Assembly: GCF_014873755.1 (NCBI RefSeq)
Contig: NZ_JADBEG010000001.1
Coordinates: 10,299,001-10,363,000, forward strand
Source of the DNA: Amycolatopsis lexingtonensis
GTDB taxonomy: Bacteria > Actinomycetota > Actinomycetes > Mycobacteriales > Pseudonocardiaceae
Length of the DNA stretch: 64,000 bases
Reading direction: 5' to 3'
The notes beneath the pieces were generated by a model. The model ran no database searches, was not told the DNA's origin, and saw only the letters and a program-made list of their open reading frames with translations. The translations under genes and the position numbers were made by a program. Position 1 is the stretch's first letter, and each line of letters opens with the position of its first letter. Positions 45,450 to 55,165 of this stretch are shown in pieces.

Positions 45450-45478
45450 GCGGTAGATCGACCCCCAGGGTCTACCGC
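45450..45478. promoter_or_regulatory. Inverted repeat upstream of the HIT gene
   Basis: GCGGTAGA (45450-45457) and TCTACCGC (45471-45478) flank a 13-base spacer, 37 bases before the HIT-gene ATG. It could be an operator or the stem of an rsmE terminator. A TAGGGT box at 45504-45509, six bases before the ATG, fits a leaderless promoter. Confidence 0.4.
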
Positions 45479-45515
45479 GCCGCGGCATCTTCCACCGCCT
45501 CGGTAGGGTGCTTGC

Positions 45516-45872
45516 ATGAGCGAGGACGAGACTCTCTTCGAGCGGATCATTGCCGGTGAGATCCCTGCTGATGTCGTCTATGAGGATGAGACGACCTTTG
45601 CTTTTCGGGATATTCGGCCTCAGGCTCGGGTTCATGTGCTCGTGGTGCCCAAGAAGCGGTATCGGAACTTGGGGGAGCTGGCTGCCGCCGATCCGCAGTT
45701 GCTTGCCGACGTCGCGCTGACCGCACGGCGGGTTGCCGAGCTCGAGGGCGTCCTGGAGACCGGGTATCGGGTGGTCTTCAACACTGACTCTGATGCCGGG
45801 CAGACCGTCTTTCACGTGCATGCCCATGTCTTGGGTGGGGAGCCGCTCGGGTTGTTCGGGGTCGGTGCGTAA
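45516..45872 (+). CDS. HIT-family nucleotide-binding hydrolase (HINT type)
   Basis: This 118-residue protein contains the histidine triad FHVHAHVLGG, with His100, His102 and His104 as the catalytic set. The opening TLFERIIAGEIPADVVYEDETTFAFRDI is that of HINT purine nucleoside phosphoramidases. It hydrolyses AMP-linked amides; the physiological substrate is unclear. Codon usage is visibly less GC-biased at third positions than in its neighbours (GAT, GTT, CTT), continuing into the first part of phoH. Confidence 0.93.
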   Translation: MSEDETLFERIIAGEIPADVVYEDETTFAFRDIRPQARVHVLVVPKKRYRNLGELAAADPQLLADVALTARRVAELEGVLETGYRVVFNTDSDAGQTVFHVHAHVLGGEPLGLFGVGA

Positions 45873-45955
45873 ACCGGCCTGCGTCTTGTCGGGGGGTGCC
45901 AGTAGCATCGGTGGGGTCCAGTCGTCACTCACCGAGAAAGCAGGCCTGAGGCCAC

Positions 45956-47025
<1,070 letters not shown>

Positions 47026-47029
<4 letters not shown>

Positions 47030-47583
47030 GCATCGAGATCGCCAACGAGTCCGGCGTCAACGTCGACGAGACGTCCATCGTCTCCGCCGCCCGCTACGCC
47101 CTCGACAAGATGGAGGTCAGCCCGCTCGCCGAGCTGTCCATCCTCCTCGTCACCCTCGACGTCATGGAAGACCTCCACGAACGCTGGATGGACCTGCCCG
47201 GTCCCACCGACGTGATGGCCTTCCCGATGGACGAGCTCGACTCCTCCCGCCGCCCCGACGCGCCCGACGCGTCACCGGCGCTGCTCGGGGACATCGTGCT
47301 CTGCCCGGCGTTCGCCAAGGACCAGGCCAAGACCGCGGGCCACGCCCTGATCGACGAGCTGCACCTGCTCACCGTGCACGGCTGCCTGCACCTGCTCGGG
47401 TACGACCACGCCGAGCCCGCCGAGGAACGCGAGATGTTCGCCCTCCAGAAGCGGATCCTCGGCGAGTACCAGGAGGCGGTCGCCGCGCTGGACAAGCAGG
47501 ACGCCCAGCGCAGCACCGACGACCGCGTCCTCGGCATCGCCGGGCTCGACGCGGCCGAGAAGCCGGCCGGGGAAACGCCGTAG
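47026..47583 (+). CDS. ybeY: Endoribonuclease YbeY
   Basis: This 185-residue metal-dependent RNase acts in 16S rRNA 3'-end maturation and ribosome quality control. The zinc ligands are His118, His122 and His128 in [11 protein letters not shown]. The start is a TTG at 47026 overlapping the phoH stop; this is the only in-frame start that keeps the family's N-terminal SIEIANES strand. The C-terminus extends about 30 residues beyond the E. coli enzyme in a charged tail ([15 protein letters not shown]). A CNNM/CBS protein gene follows. Confidence 0.93.
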
Positions 47584-47645
47584 TGTCCCGCCCCGCAGGT
47601 CAGCTCGGCCGCCGGACCACCGACGCGAGACCCTAGCCGCCGGTC

Positions 47646-48992
47646 ATGGTCCAGCTCCTCTTCGCGATCGCGCTCGTCCTCCTGGCGGGCGTCTTCGCGG
47701 CGGCCGACGCCGCGATCAGCACCGTCTCGCAAGCCCGGGCCGACGGCCTCGCCCGGCTCGGGCTGCCCGGCGCCCGCCACCTCTCCGCGGTCGTCGCCGA
47801 ACGACGGCGCCACATCAACCTGCTGCTCCTGCTCCGCCTCGGCTGCGAGCTCACCGCGACCGTGCTGGTCACGGTGTTCGCAGGCACCCGGCTGGCGCCG
47901 CTCGGCCTGGCCGTGTTCGTCGCCGCCGTCGTCATGGTCGTGGTCAGCTACGTCCTCATCGGCGTCGGCCCCCGCACCCTCGGCCGCCAGCACCCCTACC
48001 GCATCGGCCGCTACATCGCCGGGCCCGTCCGCGTCCTCGGCTCCGTCCTCGGCCCGCTGTCCCGGCTGCTGATCCTCATCGGTAACGCCATCACGCCCGG
48101 CCAGGGCTTCCGCGAAGGCCCGTTCACCTCCGAAGTCGAGCTGCGCGAACTCGTCGACCTCGCCCAGGAACGCGGCGTCGTCGAGGACTCCGAGCGCGAA
48201 ATGATCCACTCGGTCTTCGAACTCGGCGACACCGTCGCCCGCGAAGTCATGGTGCCGCGCACCGAGATCGTCTGGATCGAGCGCACCAAGACCGTCCGGC
48301 AAGCGCTGGCGCTCGCGCTGCGCACCGGCTTCACCCGGCTCCCGGTGATCGACGAATCGGTCGACGACATCGTCGGCGTCGTCAACATCAAGGACCTGAT
48401 GGCCGCGTACATGGATCCGGACGGCGCGAGCACGATCGTCAGCACGCTGATGAACGAAGCGTCCTTCGTCCCCGACTCGAAGCGCCTCGACGAGCTGCTG
48501 AAGGAAATGCAGCGCACGCACAACCACATGGCGATCGCCGTCGACGAGTACGGCGGCACCGCCGGCCTGCTCACCATCGAAGACGTCCTCGAAGAGATCG
48601 TCGGCGAGATCACCGACGAGTCCGACGCCGACGAGCGCCCCGAAGTCGAGGAGCTCGACGGCGGCGCCGTCCGCGTGTCGTCCCGGATGAGCGTCGACGA
48701 CCTGGGCGAACTGTTCGGCATCGACCTCGAAGACCACGACGTCGAGACCGTGGGCGGGCTGCTCGCGGAACGACTCGGTAGGGTCCCGCTGCCGGGGGCC
48801 GAAGCCGAGGTCGCCGGCCTTCGGCTGTTCGCCGAAGGGGGCAAGGACCGGCGCGGCCGCATGCGGATCACCTCCGTCGTGGTGCACCCGGCCGACGCCG
48901 ACGCGATGACGGACCCGGCCGACCGGACCACCCGCCGCCGCACCCGTGTACCCCACCCCGACGAACGCGACAGGAGCGTCGAACATGCCTGA
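47646..48992 (+). CDS. CNNM/CorC-family transporter with CBS pair (hemolysin-like)
   Basis: This 448-residue protein combines a DUF21 membrane domain (about residues 1-125, three to four spans), a CBS pair (residues 195-320, with MVPRTEIVWIERTKTVRQAL and VDEYGGTAGLLTIEDVLEEIVGEI) and a CorC_HlyC C-terminal domain with the ADRLGRVPLPG-type segment. Bacterial CNNM proteins move Mg2+ or Co2+. It belongs to the ybeY-era block common to actinobacteria. Its 3' end overlaps the next gene by eight bases. Confidence 0.9.
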   Translation: MVQLLFAIALVLLAGVFAAADAAISTVSQARADGLARLGLPGARHLSAVVAERRRHINLLLLLRLGCELTATVLVTVFAGTRLAPLGLAVFVAAVVMVVVSYVLIGVGPRTLGRQHPYRIGRYIAGPVRVLGSVLGPLSRLLILIGNAITPGQGFREGPFTSEVELRELVDLAQERGVVEDSEREMIHSVFELGDTVAREVMVPRTEIVWIERTKTVRQALALALRTGFTRLPVIDESVDDIVGVVNIKDLMAAYMDPDGASTIVSTLMNEASFVPDSKRLDELLKEMQRTHNHMAIAVDEYGGTAGLLTIEDVLEEIVGEITDESDADERPEVEELDGGAVRVSSRMSVDDLGELFGIDLEDHDVETVGGLLAERLGRVPLPGAEAEVAGLRLFAEGGKDRRGRMRITSVVVHPADADAMTDPADRTTRRRTRVPHPDERDRSVEHA

Positions 48993-49323
48993 CCTCGAGG
49001 CGGATGACCAGAAGCTGGTCGTGCTGGCCCGGTCCTCGCGCGCCCGCATCCAGGCCCCCGAGGGCGCCGCGGTCCGCGACACCGACGGCCGCACCTACGC
49101 CGCGGGCACGGTCGACCAGCCGTCCTTCAAGCTCACCGCGCTCCAGGCCGCGGTCGCCGCCGCGCTGTCCAGCGGCGCCGAGGGTATCGAAGCCGCCGCC
49201 GTCGTCAGCGAAGAAGGCCTGCTCAAGGGTGCGTCCGTGCACGCGGTCCGCGACATCGCGAAGCACGCGCCGATCATCCTGGCCGCCCCGGACGGCACGG
49301 TGCTCGAGGTGCTCGAGCGATGA
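48985..49323 (+). CDS. Cytidine deaminase-like protein lacking the zinc site
   Basis: This 112-residue protein aligns by eye with the cytidine deaminase fold: ARSSRARIQAPEGAAVRDTDGRTYAAGTVDQPSFKLTALQAAVAAALSSG matches the N-terminal strands and first helix. However, the catalytic CAE/HAE is replaced by LTALQA, and the later PCxxC pair is absent. It therefore cannot act as a zinc deaminase. It is annotated as cytidine deaminase in many actinobacterial genomes because of the fold. Conserved placement between the CNNM gene and era, with overlaps of eight and four bases, suggests a non-enzymatic or ligand-binding role. Confidence 0.7.
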   Translation: MPDLEADDQKLVVLARSSRARIQAPEGAAVRDTDGRTYAAGTVDQPSFKLTALQAAVAAALSSGAEGIEAAAVVSEEGLLKGASVHAVRDIAKHAPIILAAPDGTVLEVLER

Positions 49324-50216
49324 CGGAACACCGCTCCGGCTTCGCCTGCTTCGTCGGCCGCCCCAACGCGGGGAAGTCGACGCTGACCAACGCCCTCGTC
49401 GGCACCAAGGTCGCGATCACCTCCAGCAAGCCCCAGACCACCCGGCACGCCATCCGCGGCATCGTCCACCGCGAGGACGCCCAGCTCGTCCTCATCGACA
49501 CGCCCGGCCTGCACCGCCCCCGCACCCTGCTCGGCGAGCGGCTCAACGACATCGTGCACACGACGTGGTCCGAAGTGGACGTCGTCGGGTTCTGCGTGCC
49601 GGCGAACGAGAAGATCGGCCCCGGCGACAAGTTCATCGCCGCGGAGCTGACGAAGATCGCCAAGCGAACGCCGGTGATCGGCATCGTCACCAAGACCGAC
49701 CTCGTCCAGCCGCAGCAGGTCGCCGAACAGTTGCTTGCCCTGCAGCAAGTGATGGAGTTCGCCGAGCTGGTCCCGGTGTCCGCAGTGGACGGCTTCCAGG
49801 TCGACACGCTGGCGAAGCTGCTCGTCGAACGGCTTCCCGAAGGCCCGCAGCTCTACCCGGGCGGCGAGCTCACCGACGAGCCCGAGCAGACCCTGGTCGC
49901 CGAGCTGATCCGCGAGGCGGCGCTGGAAGGCGTCCGCGACGAGCTGCCGCACTCGATCGCCGTCACCGTCGAGGAGATGCTGCCCCGCGAAGGCCGCGAC
50001 GACCTCATCGACGTGCACGCGTTCCTGTACGTGGAGCGGCCCAGCCAGAAGGGCATCATCCTGGGGCACAAGGGCGAGCGGCTGCGCGAGGTCGGCGCCA
50101 CCGCGCGCAAGCACATCGAACGGCTCCTCGGCTCCAAGGTCTACCTGGACCTGCACATCAAGGTGGCCAAGGACTGGCAGCGCGACCCCCGTCAGCTGCG
50201 GCGCCTCGGCTTCTGA
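49320..50216 (+). CDS. era: GTPase Era
   Basis: This 298-residue Ras-like GTPase binds 16S rRNA and assists 30S assembly. The G1 box GRPNAGKST (residues 13-21), G3 DTPGLH and G4 TKTD (NKxD variant) are present, and the KH domain has the HKGERLREVGATARKHIERL signature. The ATG overlaps the previous stop by four bases. The G4 box reads TKTD rather than NKID, which is common in actinobacterial Era. Confidence 0.95.
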   Translation: MTEHRSGFACFVGRPNAGKSTLTNALVGTKVAITSSKPQTTRHAIRGIVHREDAQLVLIDTPGLHRPRTLLGERLNDIVHTTWSEVDVVGFCVPANEKIGPGDKFIAAELTKIAKRTPVIGIVTKTDLVQPQQVAEQLLALQQVMEFAELVPVSAVDGFQVDTLAKLLVERLPEGPQLYPGGELTDEPEQTLVAELIREAALEGVRDELPHSIAVTVEEMLPREGRDDLIDVHAFLYVERPSQKGIILGHKGERLREVGATARKHIERLLGSKVYLDLHIKVAKDWQRDPRQLRRLGF

Positions 50217-50369
50217 ATTCCTGGTCTCATTTCGGTCGCGACGGGAGCAATCCCCGCACGCGGGCGGATCGGTACCCCTACAGTTCGCACCTCGACCACA
50301 CCGCGGCCGATCGGGGCGGCGGCGAACCGGTGGTCGTCCATGGAGCACGACGAAGGGGAACGACCGAAA

Positions 50370-50729
50370 ATGACCGACAGCCAGGGCATGCCCAACTACC
50401 CCGGCGACCAGCCCGGCGGGCAGCCGAACTACCCCGGCGGCCAGCCGGGCGGGTACCAGCCGGGCCCGCCCCCGAGCAACAACCTGGTGTGGGCCATCCT
50501 CACCACCATCCTCTGCTGCCTCCCGTTCGGCGTCGTGTCGATCGTGCAGGCCGCGAAGGTGAACGGGCTCTGGGCGCAGGGCCAGACCGCCGCCGCGCAG
50601 GAAGCCGCCGACTCCGCCAAGAAGTGGGCGATCATCTCGGCGGTCGTCGGTGTCGCGTGGCTCGTGCTGTGGATCATCCTGATGATCGCGGGTGTCTTCA
50701 CGTTCGGCACGGGCACGACGTCATACTGA
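50370..50729 (+). CDS. CD225/dispanin-family membrane protein 1
   Basis: This 119-residue protein has a Gly/Pro/Gln-rich cytoplasmic N-terminus (about 35 residues, PNYPGGQPGG repeats). A CD225 domain follows: a first membrane segment, NNLVWAILTTILCCLPFGVVSIVQAAKV, with the CC pair typical of IFITM-like proteins, then an amphipathic loop and a second span. ATG 50370 was chosen over 50340 because the shorter product begins MTDSQG like its neighbours. Eukaryotic relatives are IFITM proteins; the bacterial function is unknown. Confidence 0.85.
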   Translation: MTDSQGMPNYPGDQPGGQPNYPGGQPGGYQPGPPPSNNLVWAILTTILCCLPFGVVSIVQAAKVNGLWAQGQTAAAQEAADSAKKWAIISAVVGVAWLVLWIILMIAGVFTFGTGTTSY

Positions 50730-50755
50730 CGTAGCCGAACAGCAGGAGGATCCCG

Positions 50756-51112
50756 GTGACCGACCAGTACCCGCCGCCGTACCCGCCCCCGGGCGGGCCG
50801 CCACCCGGCTACGGCTACGGCTATCCGCCGCCGAACTACGGGCCGCCGCCGGACAACAACATGGTGTGGGCGATCCTGAGCACGGTGCTCTGCTGCCTGC
50901 CGCTGGGCATCGTCTCGATCGTGAAGTCCAGCCAGGTCAGTTCGCTGTGGTTCCAGGGACTCCACGCCGAAGCCCGGAAGGCCGCCGACGACGCTCGCAA
51001 GTGGGCGATGTGGTCGGCGATCACGACCGGGATCCTCCTGGTGCTCTACGTCATCTTCATCGTGGTGATGATCGTGGTCGTCGGCGCCAACGCGGACCGG
51101 TTCGCGCCGTGA
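50756..51112 (+). CDS. CD225/dispanin-family membrane protein 2
   Basis: This 118-residue paralogue of the preceding protein has a Pro/Tyr/Gly-rich N-terminus (YPPPYPPPGGPPPGYGYG). The CD225 segment NNMVWAILSTVLCCLPLGIVSIVKSSQV is nearly the same as in protein 1, followed by GLHAEARKAADDARKWAMWS and a final span. An AGGAGGATCCCG ribosome binding site precedes GTG 50756. Its stop overlaps the next gene's GTG by four bases (GTGA), tying it to the DUF2752 gene. Confidence 0.85.
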   Translation: MTDQYPPPYPPPGGPPPGYGYGYPPPNYGPPPDNNMVWAILSTVLCCLPLGIVSIVKSSQVSSLWFQGLHAEARKAADDARKWAMWSAITTGILLVLYVIFIVVMIVVVGANADRFAP

Positions 51113-51564
51113 CCGCGACGACCGTCTACACGGGAATCCCGGCGCGGGGCACGAAGGCCAAGCTGCGCGCGCTCGCGCCGCCGCTGGCCCTCGTGGCCGG
51201 GCTCGGCGTGTGCTGCGCGGTCGTCTGGGTCGGCGATCCGACCACCCCGGGCGGGTTCCTGCCCGTCTGCCCGACGAAGGCGCTGTTCGGCATCGACTGC
51301 CCCGGCTGCGGCGGCATGCGGATGGCGTACAGCCTGATGCACGGCGACATCCCGGCGGCCCTGCACTACAACGCCGTGTCGTTCGTGGTCGTGCTGCTGT
51401 TCGTGTGGAGCACGGCCACGTGGACCCTCGGGCGCCTGCGCGGCCGCGCGATGGACAGCTGGCTGCACTGGCGCTGGACACCGCTGACGTTTTCCATCGT
51501 GTTCGTCGTCTGGTTCGTCATCCGCAACCTGCCGTTCGCGCCGTTCACGGCGTTGCGCGTCTGA
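51109..51564 (+). CDS. DUF2752 membrane protein
   Basis: This 151-residue protein contains the DUF2752 signature: LPVCPTKALFGIDCPGCGGMRMAYSLMHGDIPAALHYNAVSF, with the CPxCGGxRM core that joins two spans. Three to four membrane segments are predicted. DUF2752 genes regularly accompany CD225 and TM2-like genes in actinobacteria; the function is unknown. The GTG overlaps the stop of the second CD225 gene. Confidence 0.88.
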   Translation: MTATTVYTGIPARGTKAKLRALAPPLALVAGLGVCCAVVWVGDPTTPGGFLPVCPTKALFGIDCPGCGGMRMAYSLMHGDIPAALHYNAVSFVVVLLFVWSTATWTLGRLRGRAMDSWLHWRWTPLTFSIVFVVWFVIRNLPFAPFTALRV

Positions 51565-51745
51565 ACCGGCACGCGGCGGAACCGGGCGCGGACCGGGCCC
51601 GTCGAACCGGCGAGCGGGGTCACCCGGGCAGCCGACGCCTGGGAGGCGCGGTCGTGACCCGACCGAGTACGCTCCCGCGGACCGGACCGATGAGGGCGGA
51701 TCCGTTTCCGCGCGTCGGGGAAGTGACCAGCGAGGGGAAGACCCA

Positions 51746-52927
51746 ATGACCGATCCCTACGGTCAGCAGCCGTTCGGGCAGCAGCCCGGCGGCCAGCAGC
51801 CGTTCGGACAGCCGCAGCCGGGCCAGGCGCCACCGCCGTACGGCCAGCCGGCGCCGTTCGGGCAGGCGGCCCCCTTCGGCCAGCAAGGCACTCCGTTCGG
51901 CGCCCCGCGGAACTACGCGCAATGGGGGCAGCGCGCCCTCGGCTGGCTCGTCGACTTCGGACCCGTCGTCCTGCTGTACCTGATCGTCATCCCCGCGTCG
52001 TTCGCCGGCGGGGACGCCGGTTCGCTCCTGGCCGTGATCGGCGGGCTCGCCTGGCTCGGCTGGACCGTCTACAACCGGTGGATCCAGCAGGGCGGCACCG
52101 GGCAGTCGCTGGGCAAGCGGGTCGCGAAGATCAAGCTGGTCCGCGAGGACACCGGGCAGCCGGTCGGCGCGGGCTTGGCCTTCGTGCGCGACCTGGCCCA
52201 CTTCGTCGACAACGTCATCTGCTACGTCGGCTGGCTGTGGCCGCTGTGGGACGACAAGTCCCAGACACTGGCCGACAAGATCATGGGAACCGTGGTCGTC
52301 CAGGCCGACGCCGCCCCGGGCGCGCCCTTCGGTGCGCCGCAGCAGGCCGCCGGCGGCTACCCGCCGGCCGGCCAGTTCGGCCAGCCCGCGCCGGGCGGTT
52401 ACCCGCAGCAGTCCGCTTCCGGTGGCTTCGAGCAGCAGTCCGCCCCGGGTGGTTTCGGCCAGCCGCAGCCGGGCGGTTTCGGCCAGCAGCCGGCTTCCGG
52501 TGGTTTCGAGCAGCAGTCGGCGCCGGGTGGTTTTCCGCAGCAGCCGGCTTCCGGTGGCTTCGAGCAGCAGTCCGCGCCGGGTGGTTTCGGCCAGCCGCAG
52601 CCGGGCGGCTTCGGCCAGCAGCCGCAGCCCGGCGGGTTCGACCAGCCGCAGTCCGGCGGGTTCCCGCCGCAGCCCGCGCCGGGCGGGTTCGGCCAGCCGC
52701 AGCCGCCCTCCGGCGGTTTCCCGCAGCCGGGTCAGCCGCTCGCCCCGCCGCCGGGCGGGTCCGCGTTCGACGAGCAGGCCGAGCGCACGCAGATGCTGCG
52801 CCCGGGCGCCGGCGGCGCGTCCGCCTTCGACGAGCAGGCCGAACGCACCCAGATGCTGCGTCCCGAAAACCAGGACGAGGCCGAGCAGACCCGCAAGATC
52901 GACCCGGGCCAGTTCGGCCAGCACTAG
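51746..52927 (+). CDS. RDD-family membrane protein with long repeat tail and threonine motifs
   Basis: This 393-residue protein has an N-terminal Gln/Pro/Gly-rich region (residues 1-55). An RDD domain follows (about 58-190), with RNYAQWGQRALGWLVDFGPVVLLYLI and GGTGQSLGKRVAKIKLVRE. Residues 195-330 form a long low-complexity tail built from GGFGQP/GGFEQQSAP units. The last 50 residues carry two copies of SAFDEQAERTQMLRP (Thr348 and Thr368) and an EQTRKIDP (Thr382). Threonines followed by Gln in an acidic context, repeated at the C-terminus, look like Ser/Thr kinase sites read by FHA domains. The transport role of the RDD domain is uncertain. Confidence 0.82.
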   Translation: MTDPYGQQPFGQQPGGQQPFGQPQPGQAPPPYGQPAPFGQAAPFGQQGTPFGAPRNYAQWGQRALGWLVDFGPVVLLYLIVIPASFAGGDAGSLLAVIGGLAWLGWTVYNRWIQQGGTGQSLGKRVAKIKLVREDTGQPVGAGLAFVRDLAHFVDNVICYVGWLWPLWDDKSQTLADKIMGTVVVQADAAPGAPFGAPQQAAGGYPPAGQFGQPAPGGYPQQSASGGFEQQSAPGGFGQPQPGGFGQQPASGGFEQQSAPGGFPQQPASGGFEQQSAPGGFGQPQPGGFGQQPQPGGFDQPQSGGFPPQPAPGGFGQPQPPSGGFPQPGQPLAPPPGGSAFDEQAERTQMLRPGAGGASAFDEQAERTQMLRPENQDEAEQTRKIDPGQFGQH

Positions 52928-52990
52928 CACTTCCTGCAGCACCGCCGGGGTGACCCGGCGGGAAATCACGAGTAGTTGGGGTAGAAGTTC

Positions 52991-53458
52991 ATGACCAATC
53001 CCTACGGCCAGCAGCAGCCCTACGGCCAGCAGCCGCAGCAGCCGGGCTACGGCCCGCCGTCCGGCGGCACGCCCGCGCCCTACGGCCAGCCGGCGCCGTA
53101 CGGCCAGCCCGCTCCGTACGGCCAGCCGCCCACCGGTGGGTTCGGCGCCCCCGGCTACGGCATGCCCGGTGGTGGTGGCGACATCAACCAGATCAAGGAC
53201 TACAAGGGCTGGGCGATCGGCTGCATCTTCCTCTTCTGGATCCTCGCGATCTTCGCGATCATGAAGTCCAACGAGGTCCAGACGTACAAGATGCAGGGCA
53301 ACTACGCGATGGCGGAGCAGGCGTCGAAGACGACCAAGACGCTCTGCCTGATCGCGACCATCATCGGTGGCCTCAGCTGCGTGACCGTGATCATCGTCTG
53401 GATCGTGGCGCTCGCCGCGGCCTCCAGTGTGAGCTACTGCTCGGGCTACTACTGCTGA
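52991..53458 (+). CDS. CD225/dispanin-like membrane protein 3
   Basis: This 155-residue protein has an N-terminus of PYGQPAPYGQPAPYGQP repeats (about 70 residues). The CD225-type pair of spans follows: DYKGWAIGCIFLFWILAIFAIMKSNEVQTYKMQGNYAMAEQASKTTKTLCLIATIIGG, with the conserved basic SNEVQxxxxxGxxxxAxxAS loop, and a C-terminal span ending in SYCSGYYC. It shares the Gln/Pro/Gly-rich N-terminal style of the RDD protein just upstream, which suggests a common partner or membrane site. Confidence 0.8.
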   Translation: MTNPYGQQQPYGQQPQQPGYGPPSGGTPAPYGQPAPYGQPAPYGQPPTGGFGAPGYGMPGGGGDINQIKDYKGWAIGCIFLFWILAIFAIMKSNEVQTYKMQGNYAMAEQASKTTKTLCLIATIIGGLSCVTVIIVWIVALAAASSVSYCSGYYC

Positions 53459-53510
53459 TTCCCGCGGGGCGCACCACCCCGGCATCACCCACGAGTGGGA
53501 CGATGTCGGG

Positions 53511-54308
53511 GTGGTGAACCTCTACCGCGACACCGGGGTGGTGTTGCGCACGCACAAGCTGGGTGAAGCCGACCGGATCGTCACCCTGCTGACCCGGCGG
53601 CACGGCAAGGTGCGGGCCGTCGCGAAGGGCGTGCGGCGGACGTCGTCCCGCTTCGGGGCCCGGCTGGAGCCGTTCGGCCACGTCGACGTGCAGTTCTACA
53701 CCGGGCGCACGCTCGACGTCATCACCCAGGTCGAGACCGTCGACGCGTTCCAGCTGCCGCTGGTCGCCGACTACCAGCGCTACACCGCGGCCAGCGCGAT
53801 CGCCGAAACCGCGGACCGGCTCTCGGCCGAAGAGGGCGAACCGGTGCTCAAGCTCTACCTCCTCGTCTGCGGCGCCTTGCGGTCCCTCGCCGCCGGGGAG
53901 CGCGACGCGTCCCTCGTGCTCGACGCGTTCTTCCTCCGCGCGATGTCCTACGCCGGCTGGGCGCCCGCGCTCACCGAGTGCGCCCGCTGCGGCCTGCCGG
54001 GCCCGCACGTCGCGTTCAGCGTCGCCGCGGGCGGATCGATGTGCCAGGACTGCCGGGTTCCCGGCTGCGTGCACCCCGCGCCCGAGGTCCTCGACCTGCT
54101 CACCGCACTCCTGCACGGCGAATGGCCGATGGCCGAGTCGACCCTGCCCGGCACCCGCCGCGACGCGAGCGGCCTGGTCGCGGCGCACCTGCAGTGGCAT
54201 CTGGAGCGCCAGCTCCGGTCGCTGCCCCTGGTCGAGCGACGTGCCCGGGAGGCCGCGGTGCCATCGGGGCTTCGGACCCCCGAAGGACAGGCGGTACCCG
54301 GGCAGTAG
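53511..54308 (+). CDS. recO: DNA repair protein RecO
   Basis: This 265-residue protein of the RecFOR pathway helps load RecA on SSB-coated DNA. An N-terminal OB fold (MVNLYRDTGVVLRTHKLGEADRIVTLLTRRHGKVRAVAKGVR) is followed by a helical domain with a zinc site: Cys157, Cys160, Cys178 and Cys181, with another Cys at 186. The start is one of two adjacent GTG codons at 53511 or 53514. The recO-uppS order is conserved in actinobacteria. Confidence 0.93.
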   Translation: MVNLYRDTGVVLRTHKLGEADRIVTLLTRRHGKVRAVAKGVRRTSSRFGARLEPFGHVDVQFYTGRTLDVITQVETVDAFQLPLVADYQRYTAASAIAETADRLSAEEGEPVLKLYLLVCGALRSLAAGERDASLVLDAFFLRAMSYAGWAPALTECARCGLPGPHVAFSVAAGGSMCQDCRVPGCVHPAPEVLDLLTALLHGEWPMAESTLPGTRRDASGLVAAHLQWHLERQLRSLPLVERRAREAAVPSGLRTPEGQAVPGQ

Positions 54309-54349
54309 GGTCGGGCTGATCGGTTTCACCCCATCCAGGGAGGCTCGCA

Positions 54350-55165
54350 GTGCTGCGCAGGGGACGCGAGAACAAGGCGTCGCGGTATGAGCTGCGGGCC
54401 CCGGATCCGCACCCGTCGGGCGCGAAGCCGCCGGAAATCCCCCGTGAGCTGGTGCCGAAGCACGTCGCGCTGGTCATGGACGGCAACGGCCGCTGGGCCA
54501 ACCAGCGCGGCCTGCCGCGGATCGAGGGCCACAAGCGCGGCGAAGCGGTGATGATCGACGTCGCCGCCGGCGCGGTCGAAATCGGCGTCAAGTGGCTCTC
54601 GGTGTACGCGTTCTCGACGGAGAACTGGAAGCGCAGCCCCGAAGAGGTGCGGTTCCTGATGGGCTTCAACCGCGACACCATCCGCCGCCAGGTCGACTAC
54701 CTCGGCTCGATCGGCGTGCGCATCCGGTGGGCGGGCCGCCGTCCCAAGCTGTGGGCGTCGGTGATCAAGGAACTGCAGGCGGCCGAGGAGAAGACCAAGC
54801 ACAACACGGCGCTGAACATGACGATGTGCGTCAACTACGGCGGCCGCGCCGAGCTGGGCGACGCGATGCAGCGGATCGCCCGCGACGTCGCCGACGGGAA
54901 GCTGGACCCGGGCAAGGTCACCGAGAAGACCATCGGCAAGTACCTGTACCAGCCGGAGATGCCCGACGTGGACCTGTTCCTGCGGCCGTCGGGGGAGCAG
55001 CGGACGTCGAACTTCCTGCTGTGGCAGTCCGCTTACGCCGAGATGGTCTACCAGGACACGCTGTTCCCGGACTTCGACCGGACGCACCTGTGGCGGGCGT
55101 GCCTGGAGTTCGCGAAGCGGGATCGCCGCTTCGGCGGCGCGGTCGACCAGGCGGCTTCCTCGTGA
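54350..55165 (+). CDS. uppS: Isoprenyl transferase (UppS, decaprenyl diphosphate synthase type)
   Basis: This 271-residue cis-prenyltransferase makes the long-chain polyprenyl carrier for cell-wall synthesis. The catalytic MDGNGRWA places Asp44 in the pyrophosphate site; [15 protein letters not shown] and the late [23 protein letters not shown] motif complete the family signature. GTG 54350 has AGGGAGG upstream. The N-terminal 30 residues are longer than in E. coli UppS, as in mycobacterial decaprenyl synthases. Its stop overlaps the next GTG. Confidence 0.94.
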   Translation: MLRRGRENKASRYELRAPDPHPSGAKPPEIPRELVPKHVALVMDGNGRWANQRGLPRIEGHKRGEAVMIDVAAGAVEIGVKWLSVYAFSTENWKRSPEEVRFLMGFNRDTIRRQVDYLGSIGVRIRWAGRRPKLWASVIKELQAAEEKTKHNTALNMTMCVNYGGRAELGDAMQRIARDVADGKLDPGKVTEKTIGKYLYQPEMPDVDLFLRPSGEQRTSNFLLWQSAYAEMVYQDTLFPDFDRTHLWRACLEFAKRDRRFGGAVDQAASS

